A stretch of DNA of 64,000 nt. Origin: Flammeovirga pacifica. Lineage in GTDB: Bacteria > Bacteroidota > Bacteroidia > Cytophagales > Flammeovirgaceae. The translations under genes and the position numbers were made by a program. Positions 34,976 through 44,651 of the stretch are shown here, in pieces. How positions within the stretch are numbered: the stretch's first letter is position 1; each line of letters starts with the position of its first letter. The stretch is from the NCBI RefSeq assembly GCF_000807855.2, contig NZ_JRYR02000001.1, positions 4,776,070 to 4,840,069 of the forward strand. The letters run 5' to 3'. The notes below the pieces were generated by a model. That model searched no databases. It was not told the DNA's origin and saw only the letters and a program-made list of their open reading frames with translations.

Positions 34976-35632
34976 TTATCTTAAATCTACTACTTCAACA
35001 TCAGGATGTTTTGAAGTATCAAATTTAAAATCAGTATCGGTTACAGTAATATTTTTCTTAAAGTTACTGATAGTAAATACCTGTTTATTTTGGTTACCCT
35101 TTTCAAACATTTCCCATTTTACTAATTCGTGTGTAGCTGGTTTAATGTACATGCGAATTCTAAAATAGTTGATATCAGTACCTTTTTCTGGAGATAAATC
35201 AACGATATCGTAACCGCCTTCTCTACCTGTATAAAGGTATTTGAAGTTCTTTTTATATAGTTGATATATTTCGGCAGGAGAACTTGCTAATTCACCTTCA
35301 GAATCTGCTTCCTCAATGGTTACTTCATCCATTTCTTGGTCGTAACGATAAACAGTTTTTGCATCACTGTATATCACTTGACCTTCTAAATGCATTTGGT
35401 ATTTGTTACCTGAAATAATGGCTTTGATATCTAAATCACCCATTTTTCCATCGTTAATAGAGATCATTTCTTGATGGACATCGGCACTAAATGCAGATAA
35501 GCCAAGATAGAATTCACTCATATCATCTAATATTTTTTGTGCTTTCTCATCTTTTTGAGCCATAGTAAAATTGGCAGTAAACAAAAAGGCGAGTAATAAA
35601 ATTAGAGATTTGAATATATGTTTGTTTTTCAT
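34976..35632 (-). CDS. lolA: Outer-membrane lipoprotein carrier protein LolA-like
   Basis: 218 residues from ATG 35632, which gives a clean signal peptide (MKNKHIF... TMAQ, residue 26); the longer frame from 35668 would add 12 polar residues before it. The half-open beta-barrel LolA/LppM-type fold is indicated by MSEFYLGLSAFSADVHQE, the KMGDLDIKAIISGNKYQ hairpin and RMYIKPATHELVKWEMFEK. It carries lipoproteins through the periplasm. It is co-transcribed with ftsK, an adjacency common in Bacteroidota. Confidence 0.85.
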   Translation of the reverse strand: MKNKHIFKSLILLLAFLFTANFTMAQKDEKAQKILDDMSEFYLGLSAFSADVHQEMISINDGKMGDLDIKAIISGNKYQMHLEGQVIYSDAKTVYRYDQEMDEVTIEEADSEGELASSPAEIYQLYKKNFKYLYTGREGGYDIVDLSPEKGTDINYFRIRMYIKPATHELVKWEMFEKGNQNKQVFTISNFKKNITVTDTDFKFDTSKHPDVEVVDLR

Positions 35633-35706
35633 CTTTTTCTGATTGTTGAACTGAAAATAATTTGACATGTTTATTATAAACGTAAAAACATAGGGTAAAA
35701 GTTACA

Positions 35707-38583
35707 TTACAGCGTGGCAAGTAATGCTTCTAATTCCATTTCCGACTTCACATTTACTTGTCTTGCTTTGCTACCTTCGAAAGGTCCCACAATGCCAGCA
35801 GCTTCTAATTGATCAATAATTCTACCAGCTCTGTTGTAACCTAAACTAAGCTTTCTTTGAATTAATGAAGTAGAACCTTGCTGATGTCTCACAAGCAATC
35901 GAGCAGCTTCTTCGAATAGATCATCTCTATCGTCTGGACTACCTGCTCCTCCAGATTTTGACGAAGGTGGTTCCTCCTCAAATTCAGGAAGCATATAAGC
36001 AGTATGGTAACCAGTTTGTTCCGCAATGTAATCACAAAGTTTTTCTACTTCATCTGTATCAATAAAAGCACATTGTAAACGTGTTAGATCGTTACCAGTA
36101 GATAAAAGCATATCACCCATACCAATTAATTGGTCTGCACCTCCTGCATCAAGAATAGTTCTAGAATCAATTTTTGATGTTACTCTAAATGACAAACGAG
36201 CAGGGAAGTTGGCTTTGATCATACCAGTAATTACATCCACAGATGGACGTTGTGTAGCTACAACCAAGTGAATACCAATCGCACGAGCCAATTGAGCTAA
36301 ACGAGCAATTGGTCCTTCGATTTCTTTACCGGCAGTCATCATTAAATCTGCTAATTCATCAATAACAAGTACTATGTATGGTAAGAAACGATGACCTTTT
36401 TTAGGATTCAATCTTCTTTGACAGAACTTAGCATTGTATTCTTTAATATTTCGGACACCTGCAGCCTTCAATAAAGAATAACGCATATCCATTTCAGTAC
36501 ACAAGGAGTTAAGAATATGTACTGCTTTTTTGGTATCTGTAATAATAGCTTCTTCCGCATCAGGAAGACTGGCTAAGAAGTGTCTTTCAATTTTATTGAA
36601 AAGTGATAATTCAACCTTTTTAGGGTCAATCATCACAAATTTTAATTCTGATGGATGCTTTCTGTATAATAGGCAACTTAATAGCACATTAATACCTACT
36701 GATTTACCCTGACCAGTGGCACCTGCCATCAATAAGTGAGGCATTTTGGCCAAATCCATGACAAATACTTCATTAGAAATTGTTCTACCAAAGGCAACAG
36801 GAAGAGCCATTTTAGCTTTGGCAAATTTTTCAGTAGCAATAACTGAAGAAATTGAAACCATCTCTCTATTGTTATTTGGTACCTCAATACCAATAGTACC
36901 TCTACCAGGAATTGGAGCAATAATACGTATTCCGAGTGCCGCTAAACTTAATGCAATATCATCTTCAAGGTTTCTAATCTTAGAAATTTTGATACCTACT
37001 TCGGGTACAATTTCATAAAGTGTAACTGTTGGTCCAATAGTGGCACTAATAGAAGCAATACCAATTTTAAAATGTCTTAGCGTATTGACAATTCTTTCTT
37101 TATTGGCTTCTAACTCTTCTTTGGTCACTTTTGCTTTTGACTCTTTCGGAGGATGAAGTAAAGACATATCAGGAAAACGATAATTACTAAGGTCTAGCCT
37201 TGGATCGTATTCATCCATATCTTCTACCTGTACTAATTCGTCAGGTTCGTCCTCTAATTGATTGATCGCATTAGGATCAACTTTATCCACATTATCAGTA
37301 GTATTAATACTGCTTAAAGAAGTAGGATCTACTGATTTATCTTTTGGTTTAGGTGGTAAAGGTTTATCTAGCTCAATGGTTTGAGTACTCTTTTGTTCTT
37401 CTTGAATATCAATCATTGGTGTAGGTGTAGTGGCCTCTTTTTGCACCATTGAAGGATTTTTTGGAGCCTCAACTTTTGGTGTAGATTTTTTAGGAGAGTT
37501 TATCTCTTTAGCTTCTACTTCTTGTGGAGTACCATCTTGTCCCACATGAACGTGTTCAACTTGAATGTTAACATCAACAGAAATAGGGTCAACCTTAATA
37601 GATTGTCCATCTTTTTCTTCTTTCAATTCAGGTAAAACAGGAGAAGGAGCGGCAGGGACAATTTCTTGACCTTGGTTAGTTGGTAATTCTTCCTCTTCTT
37701 CCGTAGTTGAAGGTACTTCTTGAGATTCCTCTTTGGTCTCTTCAACTGTATTTTCAGGAGTTTCTGTATTTTGAGCTTCGTTACTGTTCCCTTCAAATTC
37801 ATTTAAAGCATCAGCATTAAATCGAGCGATTTCTTCTGCGGCCTCATTGTCTGCTACTTCTTCTACCACTTCGAATCTATTGGTAGTCACCTTGCGAAGT
37901 ACTTTATCTAACTTTTTGAATTTAGAAATGTAAACCGAGTGAATCAATACCATTAAAACTAATAAAATAACAGTACCAAAACCGATAAGACTATATAATG
38001 CATCAGCTATAGTATAGCCTACTTTTCCACATAAGAAACCTAGAATGTTAGGAGAGTCTTTAACAACTACTACATAGCCTAAAAATAAACTAGTCCATAA
38101 CATATAAAAGAAACAGATGTAGCCTAACTTTCTAAAATGAATAACTTTTCCTCTACCTATGGTAAATAGTTCGTATCCTTTAGATAAAAGCATAGGAACT
38201 ATCAATATAGATCCGATACCAAATAAATTATAAACAAGAAGGTGAGATAGGGCAGCACCCAATAGACCTAACCAATTACTTACTTCTTTACCTGTTGAGA
38301 TCAACTCTGTAATCCCTCCAACATTTTCAATAACACTTTGATCTGCTTTACCCGTAAATACAAAGGATAATAGGGCTAAAAAAGTATATATTGATAGAAA
38401 AATGAGTGAAAGCCCGAGGCTGGTTTTTAATCGGGGGTCGTTGAGCTTATCACCGCTAAATTTCACCGTTTTAAAAGACAATCTTTGAGGTCTTTTTTCT
38501 TCCTCAGGATGATGTGTATTATCATCATTTGAAGAAGGTTTATATATATTTTTTCTTACGTTCTGTTTTCTTTCAGAAGACAT
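35707..38583 (-). CDS. ftsK: DNA translocase FtsK
   Basis: 958 residues. Four N-terminal membrane helices (about 55-225), a long Pro/Glu/Thr-rich linker (about 240-470), then the hexameric motor with Walker A GATGQGKS (near 618), Walker B LVIDELADLMM (near 735) and the arginine-rich SFRVTSKIDSRTILD block. The last ~65 residues are the gamma winged-helix domain (QRKLSLGYNRAGRIIDQLE) that reads polarised DNA sequences. It pumps the chromosome termini through the septum for dimer resolution. First gene of the ftsK-lolA operon. Confidence 0.96.
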   Translation of the reverse strand: MSSERKQNVRKNIYKPSSNDDNTHHPEEEKRPQRLSFKTVKFSGDKLNDPRLKTSLGLSLIFLSIYTFLALLSFVFTGKADQSVIENVGGITELISTGKEVSNWLGLLGAALSHLLVYNLFGIGSILIVPMLLSKGYELFTIGRGKVIHFRKLGYICFFYMLWTSLFLGYVVVVKDSPNILGFLCGKVGYTIADALYSLIGFGTVILLVLMVLIHSVYISKFKKLDKVLRKVTTNRFEVVEEVADNEAAEEIARFNADALNEFEGNSNEAQNTETPENTVEETKEESQEVPSTTEEEEELPTNQGQEIVPAAPSPVLPELKEEKDGQSIKVDPISVDVNIQVEHVHVGQDGTPQEVEAKEINSPKKSTPKVEAPKNPSMVQKEATTPTPMIDIQEEQKSTQTIELDKPLPPKPKDKSVDPTSLSSINTTDNVDKVDPNAINQLEDEPDELVQVEDMDEYDPRLDLSNYRFPDMSLLHPPKESKAKVTKEELEANKERIVNTLRHFKIGIASISATIGPTVTLYEIVPEVGIKISKIRNLEDDIALSLAALGIRIIAPIPGRGTIGIEVPNNNREMVSISSVIATEKFAKAKMALPVAFGRTISNEVFVMDLAKMPHLLMAGATGQGKSVGINVLLSCLLYRKHPSELKFVMIDPKKVELSLFNKIERHFLASLPDAEEAIITDTKKAVHILNSLCTEMDMRYSLLKAAGVRNIKEYNAKFCQRRLNPKKGHRFLPYIVLVIDELADLMMTAGKEIEGPIARLAQLARAIGIHLVVATQRPSVDVITGMIKANFPARLSFRVTSKIDSRTILDAGGADQLIGMGDMLLSTGNDLTRLQCAFIDTDEVEKLCDYIAEQTGYHTAYMLPEFEEEPPSSKSGGAGSPDDRDDLFEEAARLLVRHQQGSTSLIQRKLSLGYNRAGRIIDQLEAAGIVGPFEGSKARQVNVKSEMELEALLATL

Positions 38584-39120
38584 ATTTAGAATTTTGTGGC
38601 TGCAAGTTTAAAAAGTGTTCCATTACACCAGAATGAATCTTGTCAAAATTAGAATAAATTCATTGGATATGGAATATCTTTATATCTTTTTAAATGGTTA
38701 TTTCATGAATACCATCAAATAAATTGATTGAAATCGACAGTCTTAACAGGTATAGAAAATTACTTAGATGATTGATTGGGCATCTTTGTAAGATTATAAA
38801 CAGCAAACATTAGTATCAAAATCAAAAGTGAAAAGATATAGTAATTCTAATTTACCATTTTCAGTAGAGAATAAAAACAACCTAAAGAAATTCAGAGAAA
38901 AACGGTAAATTAATAATAGAAAAAAGAACATCTGATAAATTTTATTAGAAATTTTCGCTTCTAATTTTTACATATTAGAAATAGCACCTCTGAAATACAT
39001 TTTTGATGAATACTAAAAAATGTACCTGAACGTTTCTTTTTAAAGCCGAGTCTTAAATTAAAATGCCTTTAGCACCAATATTGCAGGGTGTATAATAACA
39101 TTGAGAAGTATTTTTTGAAG
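38584..39120. other. Intergenic region between divergent ftsK and GAF genes
   Basis: 537 bp, AT-rich; I see no ORF, hairpin or convincing promoter box in it. A TATAAT-like sequence near 39091 precedes the GAF gene by about 25 bp. Confidence 0.5.
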
Positions 39121-40488
39121 ATGAATTTAATTCAACAAGTTTTTAATATTGGAATAACAAATAACACCAAAGGTGTTATGAAAGAAAAGGTATTGACTAC
39201 CAATCAATTTGCCTTTTACCTAATGGTATTCCACATTTTCTATTTGGTCGTTTCTATTATTAAAGCACCAACTTTATTGCAGTGGCCACTTTTGGGTATT
39301 TTAGCCAACTTATCAGTACTGGCTTTAAATTATTTAAGGCTATTTAATCTGTCTAGAATAATTGTTTGTACTGTACCAATGTCTGTCGTTATCATTTATA
39401 ATTCTTATTTGACACCATTTGAGGCTGTACCAAGAATGACGGGTTATTTAATTGCTATGGTGCATACAATTATTCCGTTTTTAGTTTTTGATAATAAAGA
39501 AAAAATAGCACAATGGTCTCTTTTTGTAATCTTGTGTTTCTCAATATTAGGCATGTTCCCTTTATCAGATCTATTGATTGATCCTTTCTTAGATTATGAT
39601 CTAAACTATGCTCCTAAGTCTAAAAGGGGATTAATTATGGGCTTGGTTGGTCTTGGAATATTACTTTATTTGATGCAGCTAGAACAATTAAGGTATAGAA
39701 ATGAAAGTGAAAAACTAAATAGAGAGAGAGTTGAAAGAAATATTTCTTTAGAAAAGTCTGAAAAAGAACTAAAAGAAGCATTAACTCAAGTACAAAAAAC
39801 AAAAAAAGAAGATCAAGAAAGGTCTTGGACCACTCAGAATATTTCAGATTTTAATGATTTAACCAGATCAATAGAAAATTTAGATGAACTGATAGATCAT
39901 TCAGCCAGTTTTTTAGCAAGAGTTTTAAACCTAAACCAAGTAGCTGTCTTTACAAGAAAAGTGGACGCAGAAGGTGACGATTATCTGGGCAAACAAACTG
40001 TCTACGCTTATGATCGAAAGAAATATTTAGATAAAACTAGAATTGAAAAAGGTGAAGGACTCATCGGACAGTGTTACATTGAGAAAAAACCTATTGTTTT
40101 AGAAAATGTACCTGTAGGATACGTTAATATAAGTTCTGGTCTTGGAGATGCTACCGCTTCTTTTGTGGCGATTTACCCTTTACTTGCTTATGATAAAGTA
40201 GAAGGTGTAATTGAAGTTGCAGGTTTTAACAAACTAAAAAAGTTTGAATTAGACTTCTTAAAAAGAATAAGTGAGAGTTTAGCTATCACTATATTAAATA
40301 AAATCGGAGCTGAACGTTTAAAGGAATTACTGAAAACTTCCCAAGAACAAGCAGAACAAGTGAGGTCTCAAGAAGAAGAGATGAGACAAAACCTAGAAGA
40401 AATGATGGCGACTCAAGAAGAGTTGAAACGCCAAAAAGAAGGATATGTAAAGGAGATCGAACGTTTAAAGATGTTGTTGAACTCTTAA
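39121..40488 (+). CDS. Membrane-bound GAF-domain sensor without output domain
   Basis: 455 residues from ATG 39121 (a GTG eleven codons upstream is in frame but less likely). Six membrane helices (about 25-200), a coiled coil (about 205-255), a GAF domain (about 260-415; signature GEGLIGQCYIEKKPIVLENVP), and a C-terminal coiled coil rich in Gln and Glu (EEEMRQNLEEMMATQEEL). No kinase, cyclase or HAMP is visible. Such proteins are frequent in Cytophagales; the signal and partner are unknown. Confidence 0.83.
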   Translation: MNLIQQVFNIGITNNTKGVMKEKVLTTNQFAFYLMVFHIFYLVVSIIKAPTLLQWPLLGILANLSVLALNYLRLFNLSRIIVCTVPMSVVIIYNSYLTPFEAVPRMTGYLIAMVHTIIPFLVFDNKEKIAQWSLFVILCFSILGMFPLSDLLIDPFLDYDLNYAPKSKRGLIMGLVGLGILLYLMQLEQLRYRNESEKLNRERVERNISLEKSEKELKEALTQVQKTKKEDQERSWTTQNISDFNDLTRSIENLDELIDHSASFLARVLNLNQVAVFTRKVDAEGDDYLGKQTVYAYDRKKYLDKTRIEKGEGLIGQCYIEKKPIVLENVPVGYVNISSGLGDATASFVAIYPLLAYDKVEGVIEVAGFNKLKKFELDFLKRISESLAITILNKIGAERLKELLKTSQEQAEQVRSQEEEMRQNLEEMMATQEELKRQKEGYVKEIERLKMLLNS

Positions 40489-40544
40489 AAAACATACTTT
40501 TTGAGCATCTCAAGAAATATTTTGTTAATTTTCTTCTATTACTC

Positions 40545-40574
40545 TTGTAAGTTGGTAGACTTTGTGTACTTTTG
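40545..40574 (+). promoter_or_regulatory. Bacteroidota-type promoter of the 40647 gene
   Basis: TTG (40545-40547), 19-bp spacer and TACTTTTG (40567-40574) match the -33 TTG / -7 TAnnTTTG consensus at ideal spacing, 72 bp before the ATG. Confidence 0.65.
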
Positions 40575-40646
40575 TATAGGCAGTAAGGAAAACAGCCGAA
40601 AAAATACTATTTAAAAAACATATCATCCTTTTAATTATTACGTCCT

Positions 40647-41156
40647 ATGAGCTTTATTTTATCTAAAGAAAAGATCGTCCCAGTAGGGGAGAAATTAAGA
40701 AACAATCCAATTGGAGTAGTGTATAGTTCTGAAACATACGGAGCTGGAGAAACTAAACTTTCAATGTTTTCTGACGATCAGAAAAAGCAACTTGATCAAA
40801 TTTGCAAAAGTATTCTTAACAACCTTTCAGCTAACCCAGAAAGAATTTACCGTATCTCATTAGAAGGTAGAGGTCAAGCATCTGGAGAAGCGGATGAAAG
40901 AAATATCAAGTTAGCCTCTTTTAGAGCAAAATACATGCGTGATATGGCGTATAAATATATCTTGAAGTATGAGCAAAATGGAGTTACAATTGCTTCTCAA
41001 GTACTATCAGGACAATTAACACTTAGAATTATTGATAACAAACCATTCTATGATGTTGTAAAAGGAAGAATCCTTTGGGCGGATGGCCAAGCAGGTGACC
41101 GTCAATACCAAAGATCAAAAGTAAATGTATACTATGAGTCCAAATTAAAGAACTAA
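40647..41156 (+). CDS. Unrecognised protein with OmpA-like segment
   Basis: 169 residues, no signal peptide. The region RIYRISLEGRGQASGEADERNIKLASFRAKYMRDMAYKYI (cited by ends: from RIYRI near 66 to KYI near 105) has the order of an OmpA/MotB peptidoglycan-binding core, small residue-rich turn, then N-x-x-L-x-x-x-R-A helix. Lacking export, it is either a cytoplasmic relative or a coincidence of pattern. It has the best promoter in the window and a strong terminator, so it is probably well expressed. Confidence 0.65.
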   Translation: MSFILSKEKIVPVGEKLRNNPIGVVYSSETYGAGETKLSMFSDDQKKQLDQICKSILNNLSANPERIYRISLEGRGQASGEADERNIKLASFRAKYMRDMAYKYILKYEQNGVTIASQVLSGQLTLRIIDNKPFYDVVKGRILWADGQAGDRQYQRSKVNVYYESKLKN

Positions 41157-41184
41157 TTTAATTAAGGACCAAAAAGGATATTAT

Positions 41185-41215
41185 GGAGCCATCATGAAAA
41201 TGATGGCTTTTTTTT
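41185..41215 (+). terminator. Terminator of the 40647 gene
   Basis: Stem AGCCATCA/TGATGGCT (41187-41208) followed by seven or more T. The T-run overlaps the stop codon of the converging gene. Confidence 0.85.
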
Positions 41216-41627
41216 ACATCATATGATAAAACTCTCCATTCCAAATCACAGATAATTTACCAGAGTACTCTGTAACTGATACGTAAATTTCATCATTCAT
41301 ATTATTATCATCGAAAGTAACCACACTAGGAGTGTCATTATTTTTTTCAACATGAATTCCTTCCATGACTTCTTGATGCATGGAACCGTCAGCTCCTTTA
41401 AAATCTAAAATGATTTGATTTGTACTCTTATTATAGGTGACTTTAGCCTTGACATCAAAAGACTGTCTGAATTCTACAATATAAACGTGAATGACGTCTT
41501 CAAATTCTCCCCCTTTCTCGCTAAAAGTAGCTAATTGTGTATATGGGTTTTCATTGTTAAGGTTTTTGAAACTTGCTAATGGGAGTGTTAGGAAAATGCT
41601 AAAAATTAGAGATATAAAATACTTCAT
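41214..41627 (-). CDS. Small secreted protein of unknown function
   Basis: 137 residues with a signal peptide of about 20 residues (MKYFISLIFSIFLTLPLAS). The mature part alternates strands (FEDVIHVYIVEFRQSFDVKA, NQIILDFKGADG, EIYVSVTEYSGKLSVIWNG) and may be a small beta-sandwich. No family is recognised. It converges on the 40647 gene; its stop codon lies in that gene's terminator T-run. Confidence 0.68.
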   Translation of the reverse strand: MKYFISLIFSIFLTLPLASFKNLNNENPYTQLATFSEKGGEFEDVIHVYIVEFRQSFDVKAKVTYNKSTNQIILDFKGADGSMHQEVMEGIHVEKNNDTPSVVTFDDNNMNDEIYVSVTEYSGKLSVIWNGEFYHMM

Positions 41628-41888
41628 GTGTTTAATGTTTGGGTCAACTCAATAACACATAATCTTATCAAAAAAATAAATGTAGATTCAAGATTGTTTA
41701 ATAAGTGATGTAATTTCGCAATTAATTAAAATTCAGTGATCTATAAACATCTTTTGCTTATGATGAGTTTAATAAATTATAGAGTAATTGAGGCTCTAAA
41801 TACATTTTAATAATTTATGAAATTGATATTTTTGTTACATTCAAAAACTATTTGATAATTTAATTTTTAAAATCGAATTTCAATCAAG

Positions 41889-41896
41889 TATATTTG
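41889..41896 (+). promoter_or_regulatory. Candidate -7 box of the 51-residue gene
   Basis: TATATTTG matches TAnnTTTG exactly, 24 bp before the ATG at 41921. No well-placed -33 TTG is seen. Confidence 0.45.
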
Positions 41897-41920
41897 GACT
41901 ATACTTAAATTTTAAAGCCC

Positions 41921-42076
41921 ATGGATACTGAAAATTTTGTATTTAAAGCGATTTTTATTATCACTTTAAGTACTGTTTTTCCAATGATAGGTTACTATTT
42001 GGATTACAGATCAAAGAAAAAAAGGTTCAAAGGAAAGACTAACACAATGTCTAATTCGATAGATAAGAATGTTTGA
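41921..42076 (+). CDS. Small single-span membrane protein, 51 residues
   Basis: ATG 41921 to TGA 42074-42076. One membrane helix at about residues 8-27 (FKAIFIITLSTVFPMIGYY) is followed by a strongly basic tail (RSKKKRFKGK), giving an N-out/C-in or tail-in topology. No named family. It is supported as real by an exact TAnnTTTG box 24 bp upstream and its own hairpin terminator 10 bp downstream. The remaining bases from 41628 to 41888 hold nothing that I can identify. Confidence 0.65.
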   Translation: MDTENFVFKAIFIITLSTVFPMIGYYLDYRSKKKRFKGKTNTMSNSIDKNV

Positions 42077-42085
42077 ACTAAATAG

Positions 42086-42117
42086 GCTCCAACGTTGATA
42101 AACGTTGGAGTTTTTTT
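42086..42117 (+). terminator. Terminator of the 51-residue gene
   Basis: Stem CTCCAACGTT/AACGTTGGAG (42087-42110) with a 4-base loop, followed by seven T. Confidence 0.92.
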
Positions 42118-42173
42118 ATTTTTTGAACGTTTTTTTACATGTGTATGTTTTAGTCTTGTAAATAGCATACGTT

Positions 42174-43343
42174 ATGAAAATCCAATTACACCTTATTCTC
42201 TTAATTTCTATACTATTTAGTATAAATCATTCTGCTTTCTCATCATGTGGAATCCCATCTCCATTGAACTCAAATGTTACCTTAACAACATGTAGCGAAG
42301 GAGATGGATCAACCAATCTCACAATTGATGGAGATTTCTCTGCAGATACAGTTTTTATAACTGGTTCAGTAGATTGGGATTATGATACTCTTTTTATTCT
42401 AAATAATGCCGTTGTAGTTATTAGTGCTACAGGTGATTTAAATCTAACAGCAGCACACTTTCAAGTAGGGGCAAATTCATCTTTTATAATAGAAGGAGGG
42501 ATTACTCAAAATCAATCTATAAAAAATGAAGGTGTTTTGGTTCTCCATAATGAACATACCTTTTCAAACATCACCAATAGTCATCGTTTGTTGGCAAAAA
42601 AAGATTTAAATACACTAGGGTCAATATCCAATACGGATTCAATTAAGGTGGGTGGAGATATTAATATTGCGGGTTCATTGCTTAATTATTCATCATATGT
42701 TTATAGCATGAATAGTATAAATATTGTAGGTGCCACAGTAAGCGGTTTTGAAATTGAAAATCATACATTTCCACCTGATGATCAATTTTGGGATTATTTT
42801 AATCCTTTAGATTTACCAGTAGAATTAATTTTTTTCAGCATCTTTTTATCAAATGATCAGTTGAAAGTACAATGGGCTACAGCCTCAGAAGAGAATGCTT
42901 CTCATTTTATTTTGGAGAGGTCTTTTGATGAAATCAATTGGGAAAGTATTCAAAGAGTAGAAGCACAAGGTAACTCACAAGTGAGGGTAGATTATCATGC
43001 TAATTTTCCCGTTTCAGAGAAAACGGTTCATATAAGGTTAAAGCAAATAGATTTTGATGGACAAACCACTTATTACTTGCCACAGAGAGTTGCTGGTTTA
43101 AATACAAAAAGTGATCTTTCTATTTACCCAAATTATATCGTTAGTGGTTCTAATGTAAATATCCATTGTACAAATGAAAATCCTATATCAATTGAGATTT
43201 ATGATATTCATGGTATAAAAATAACCTCTTTAAAGGATGAAAAAAACACAACTATTAATACCAATGGATGGGCTTCGGGTTACTACATATTGAAAGCACT
43301 GATTGGTACAGATTACGTAACAAAAAGGTTTTATATACAATAA
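42174..43343 (+). CDS. Secreted protein with T9SS type A sorting domain
   Basis: 389 residues. Signal peptide ending AFSS (about 23). Residues ~35-200 form a repetitive strand-rich region with NxGxL-like turns, like a small beta-helix. Next comes the DLPVELIFFSIFLSNDQLKV linker and fibronectin-like segment (ATASEENASHFILERS) seen before many T9SS cargos. The C-terminal ~75 residues are the sorting domain (LSIYPNYIVSGSNVNI ... GYYILKALIGTDYVTKRF). It is exported across the outer membrane and anchored or released. The load it delivers is unknown. Confidence 0.82.
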   Translation: MKIQLHLILLISILFSINHSAFSSCGIPSPLNSNVTLTTCSEGDGSTNLTIDGDFSADTVFITGSVDWDYDTLFILNNAVVVISATGDLNLTAAHFQVGANSSFIIEGGITQNQSIKNEGVLVLHNEHTFSNITNSHRLLAKKDLNTLGSISNTDSIKVGGDINIAGSLLNYSSYVYSMNSINIVGATVSGFEIENHTFPPDDQFWDYFNPLDLPVELIFFSIFLSNDQLKVQWATASEENASHFILERSFDEINWESIQRVEAQGNSQVRVDYHANFPVSEKTVHIRLKQIDFDGQTTYYLPQRVAGLNTKSDLSIYPNYIVSGSNVNIHCTNENPISIEIYDIHGIKITSLKDEKNTTINTNGWASGYYILKALIGTDYVTKRFYIQ

Positions 43344-43403
43344 ACTATTGCTGCTTAAATTCAAAAAAGGTAATTTCATGCTCTTGAAATAAATACCCCT
43401 TTG

Positions 43404-44645
43404 ATGAAAATACTTCATACAGCAGACTGGCATATAGGAAAACGCTTATTAAATCATTCTTTTCATGATGATTTTGAACGATTCAAAAATTGGTTAATCA
43501 AAACCATTAATTCTAATAACATAGATTTACTATTGGTAGCAGGAGATATATTTGATTCTGCCTATCCATCTCTTGGAAGCCAGCAACAATTTATGGAATT
43601 ATTAAAAAGGTTAAACCGACAATGTCCACATTTACAAACTATTATTACAGACGGTAATCACGATAGTGTGTCTTCATTGCTTGTTCCCCAACAAGTTTCT
43701 GATGTATTAAATACCACTATTATTACTGGGGTTACAGATAGTATAACAGATGAAATAATTGAGATCAAAAGTAATGATGGACTATTGAAAGTAGTGGTAG
43801 CTGCTGTTCCTTTTTTAAGAGATAAAGATCTAAAAAAGATGGTCGATGGTAGTACTTATGATGAGCGAATTCAAGCCATAAAAGAGGGAGTGAGATTACA
43901 TTATGAAGCCATCGCACAAGAAATAGAAAGTAGAAAGTATGAAGTTCCTGTTTTGGCAATGGGGCACCTCTTTGCTCATGGTACATCATCAGATAAGAAC
44001 AGTGAGAGAGAAATTCAAATGGGGCATCAAGCGGGAGTAGAAGGAGATATCTTTTCTAAAATCTTTGATTATGTCGCCCTAGGACATATTCATAAATCAC
44101 AACAAGTGAAAGGACATGTACCTATTTTTTATTCAGGGTCACCTTATCCTCTAAGCTTTTCAGAAAGGAATTATGTACATGGTGTTCGATTAATCGAAAT
44201 TATCGATAATGAAGTAACCTCAGAAAAATTGGAAATACCATGTCAGCGTAAGCTTATAAAAGTGAAAGGTAACTTAGATAAATGTAGGCAAGAGTTGGCA
44301 GAGATAAATAATAGTGAAGAAAAGCTAGATCAATTAATAGAGTTAGAAGTAGTAGAAGAAAAATACAACCCTACTTTATTTTTAGAAATTGAAGAATTGA
44401 TTAAAGAGTTCTCTTCAAATTATTCCAAACATAGATCAATCATTTTAAAACATCGTTTTTCTTTTGATGAACAAACACAAAATGCAGCGGAGTTATTTGA
44501 AGAAGAAGTAGATTTAGACGAGTTGAAACCATTGGATATTTTTAAAAAGCGACTGGATCAAGAAACAAAAATGAATCTTGATGAAACACTGAAAAAGCAA
44601 CTTATTGAGGCATTTATCCAAATTGAAGAGGCACAAGAAAACTAA
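43404..44645 (+). CDS. sbcD: Exonuclease SbcCD subunit D
   Basis: 413 residues from ATG 43404 (a TTG one codon earlier is not needed). Mre11-type nuclease with motifs HTADWHIG, AGDIFD, GNHDS, AMGHLFAHG and ALGHIH. With SbcC it opens DNA hairpins and trims double-strand ends. The sbcC start follows 6 bp after the stop, so the two are one operon. Confidence 0.95.
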   Translation: MKILHTADWHIGKRLLNHSFHDDFERFKNWLIKTINSNNIDLLLVAGDIFDSAYPSLGSQQQFMELLKRLNRQCPHLQTIITDGNHDSVSSLLVPQQVSDVLNTTIITGVTDSITDEIIEIKSNDGLLKVVVAAVPFLRDKDLKKMVDGSTYDERIQAIKEGVRLHYEAIAQEIESRKYEVPVLAMGHLFAHGTSSDKNSEREIQMGHQAGVEGDIFSKIFDYVALGHIHKSQQVKGHVPIFYSGSPYPLSFSERNYVHGVRLIEIIDNEVTSEKLEIPCQRKLIKVKGNLDKCRQELAEINNSEEKLDQLIELEVVEEKYNPTLFLEIEELIKEFSSNYSKHRSIILKHRFSFDEQTQNAAELFEEEVDLDELKPLDIFKKRLDQETKMNLDETLKKQLIEAFIQIEEAQEN

Positions 44646-44651
44646 ACTAGC

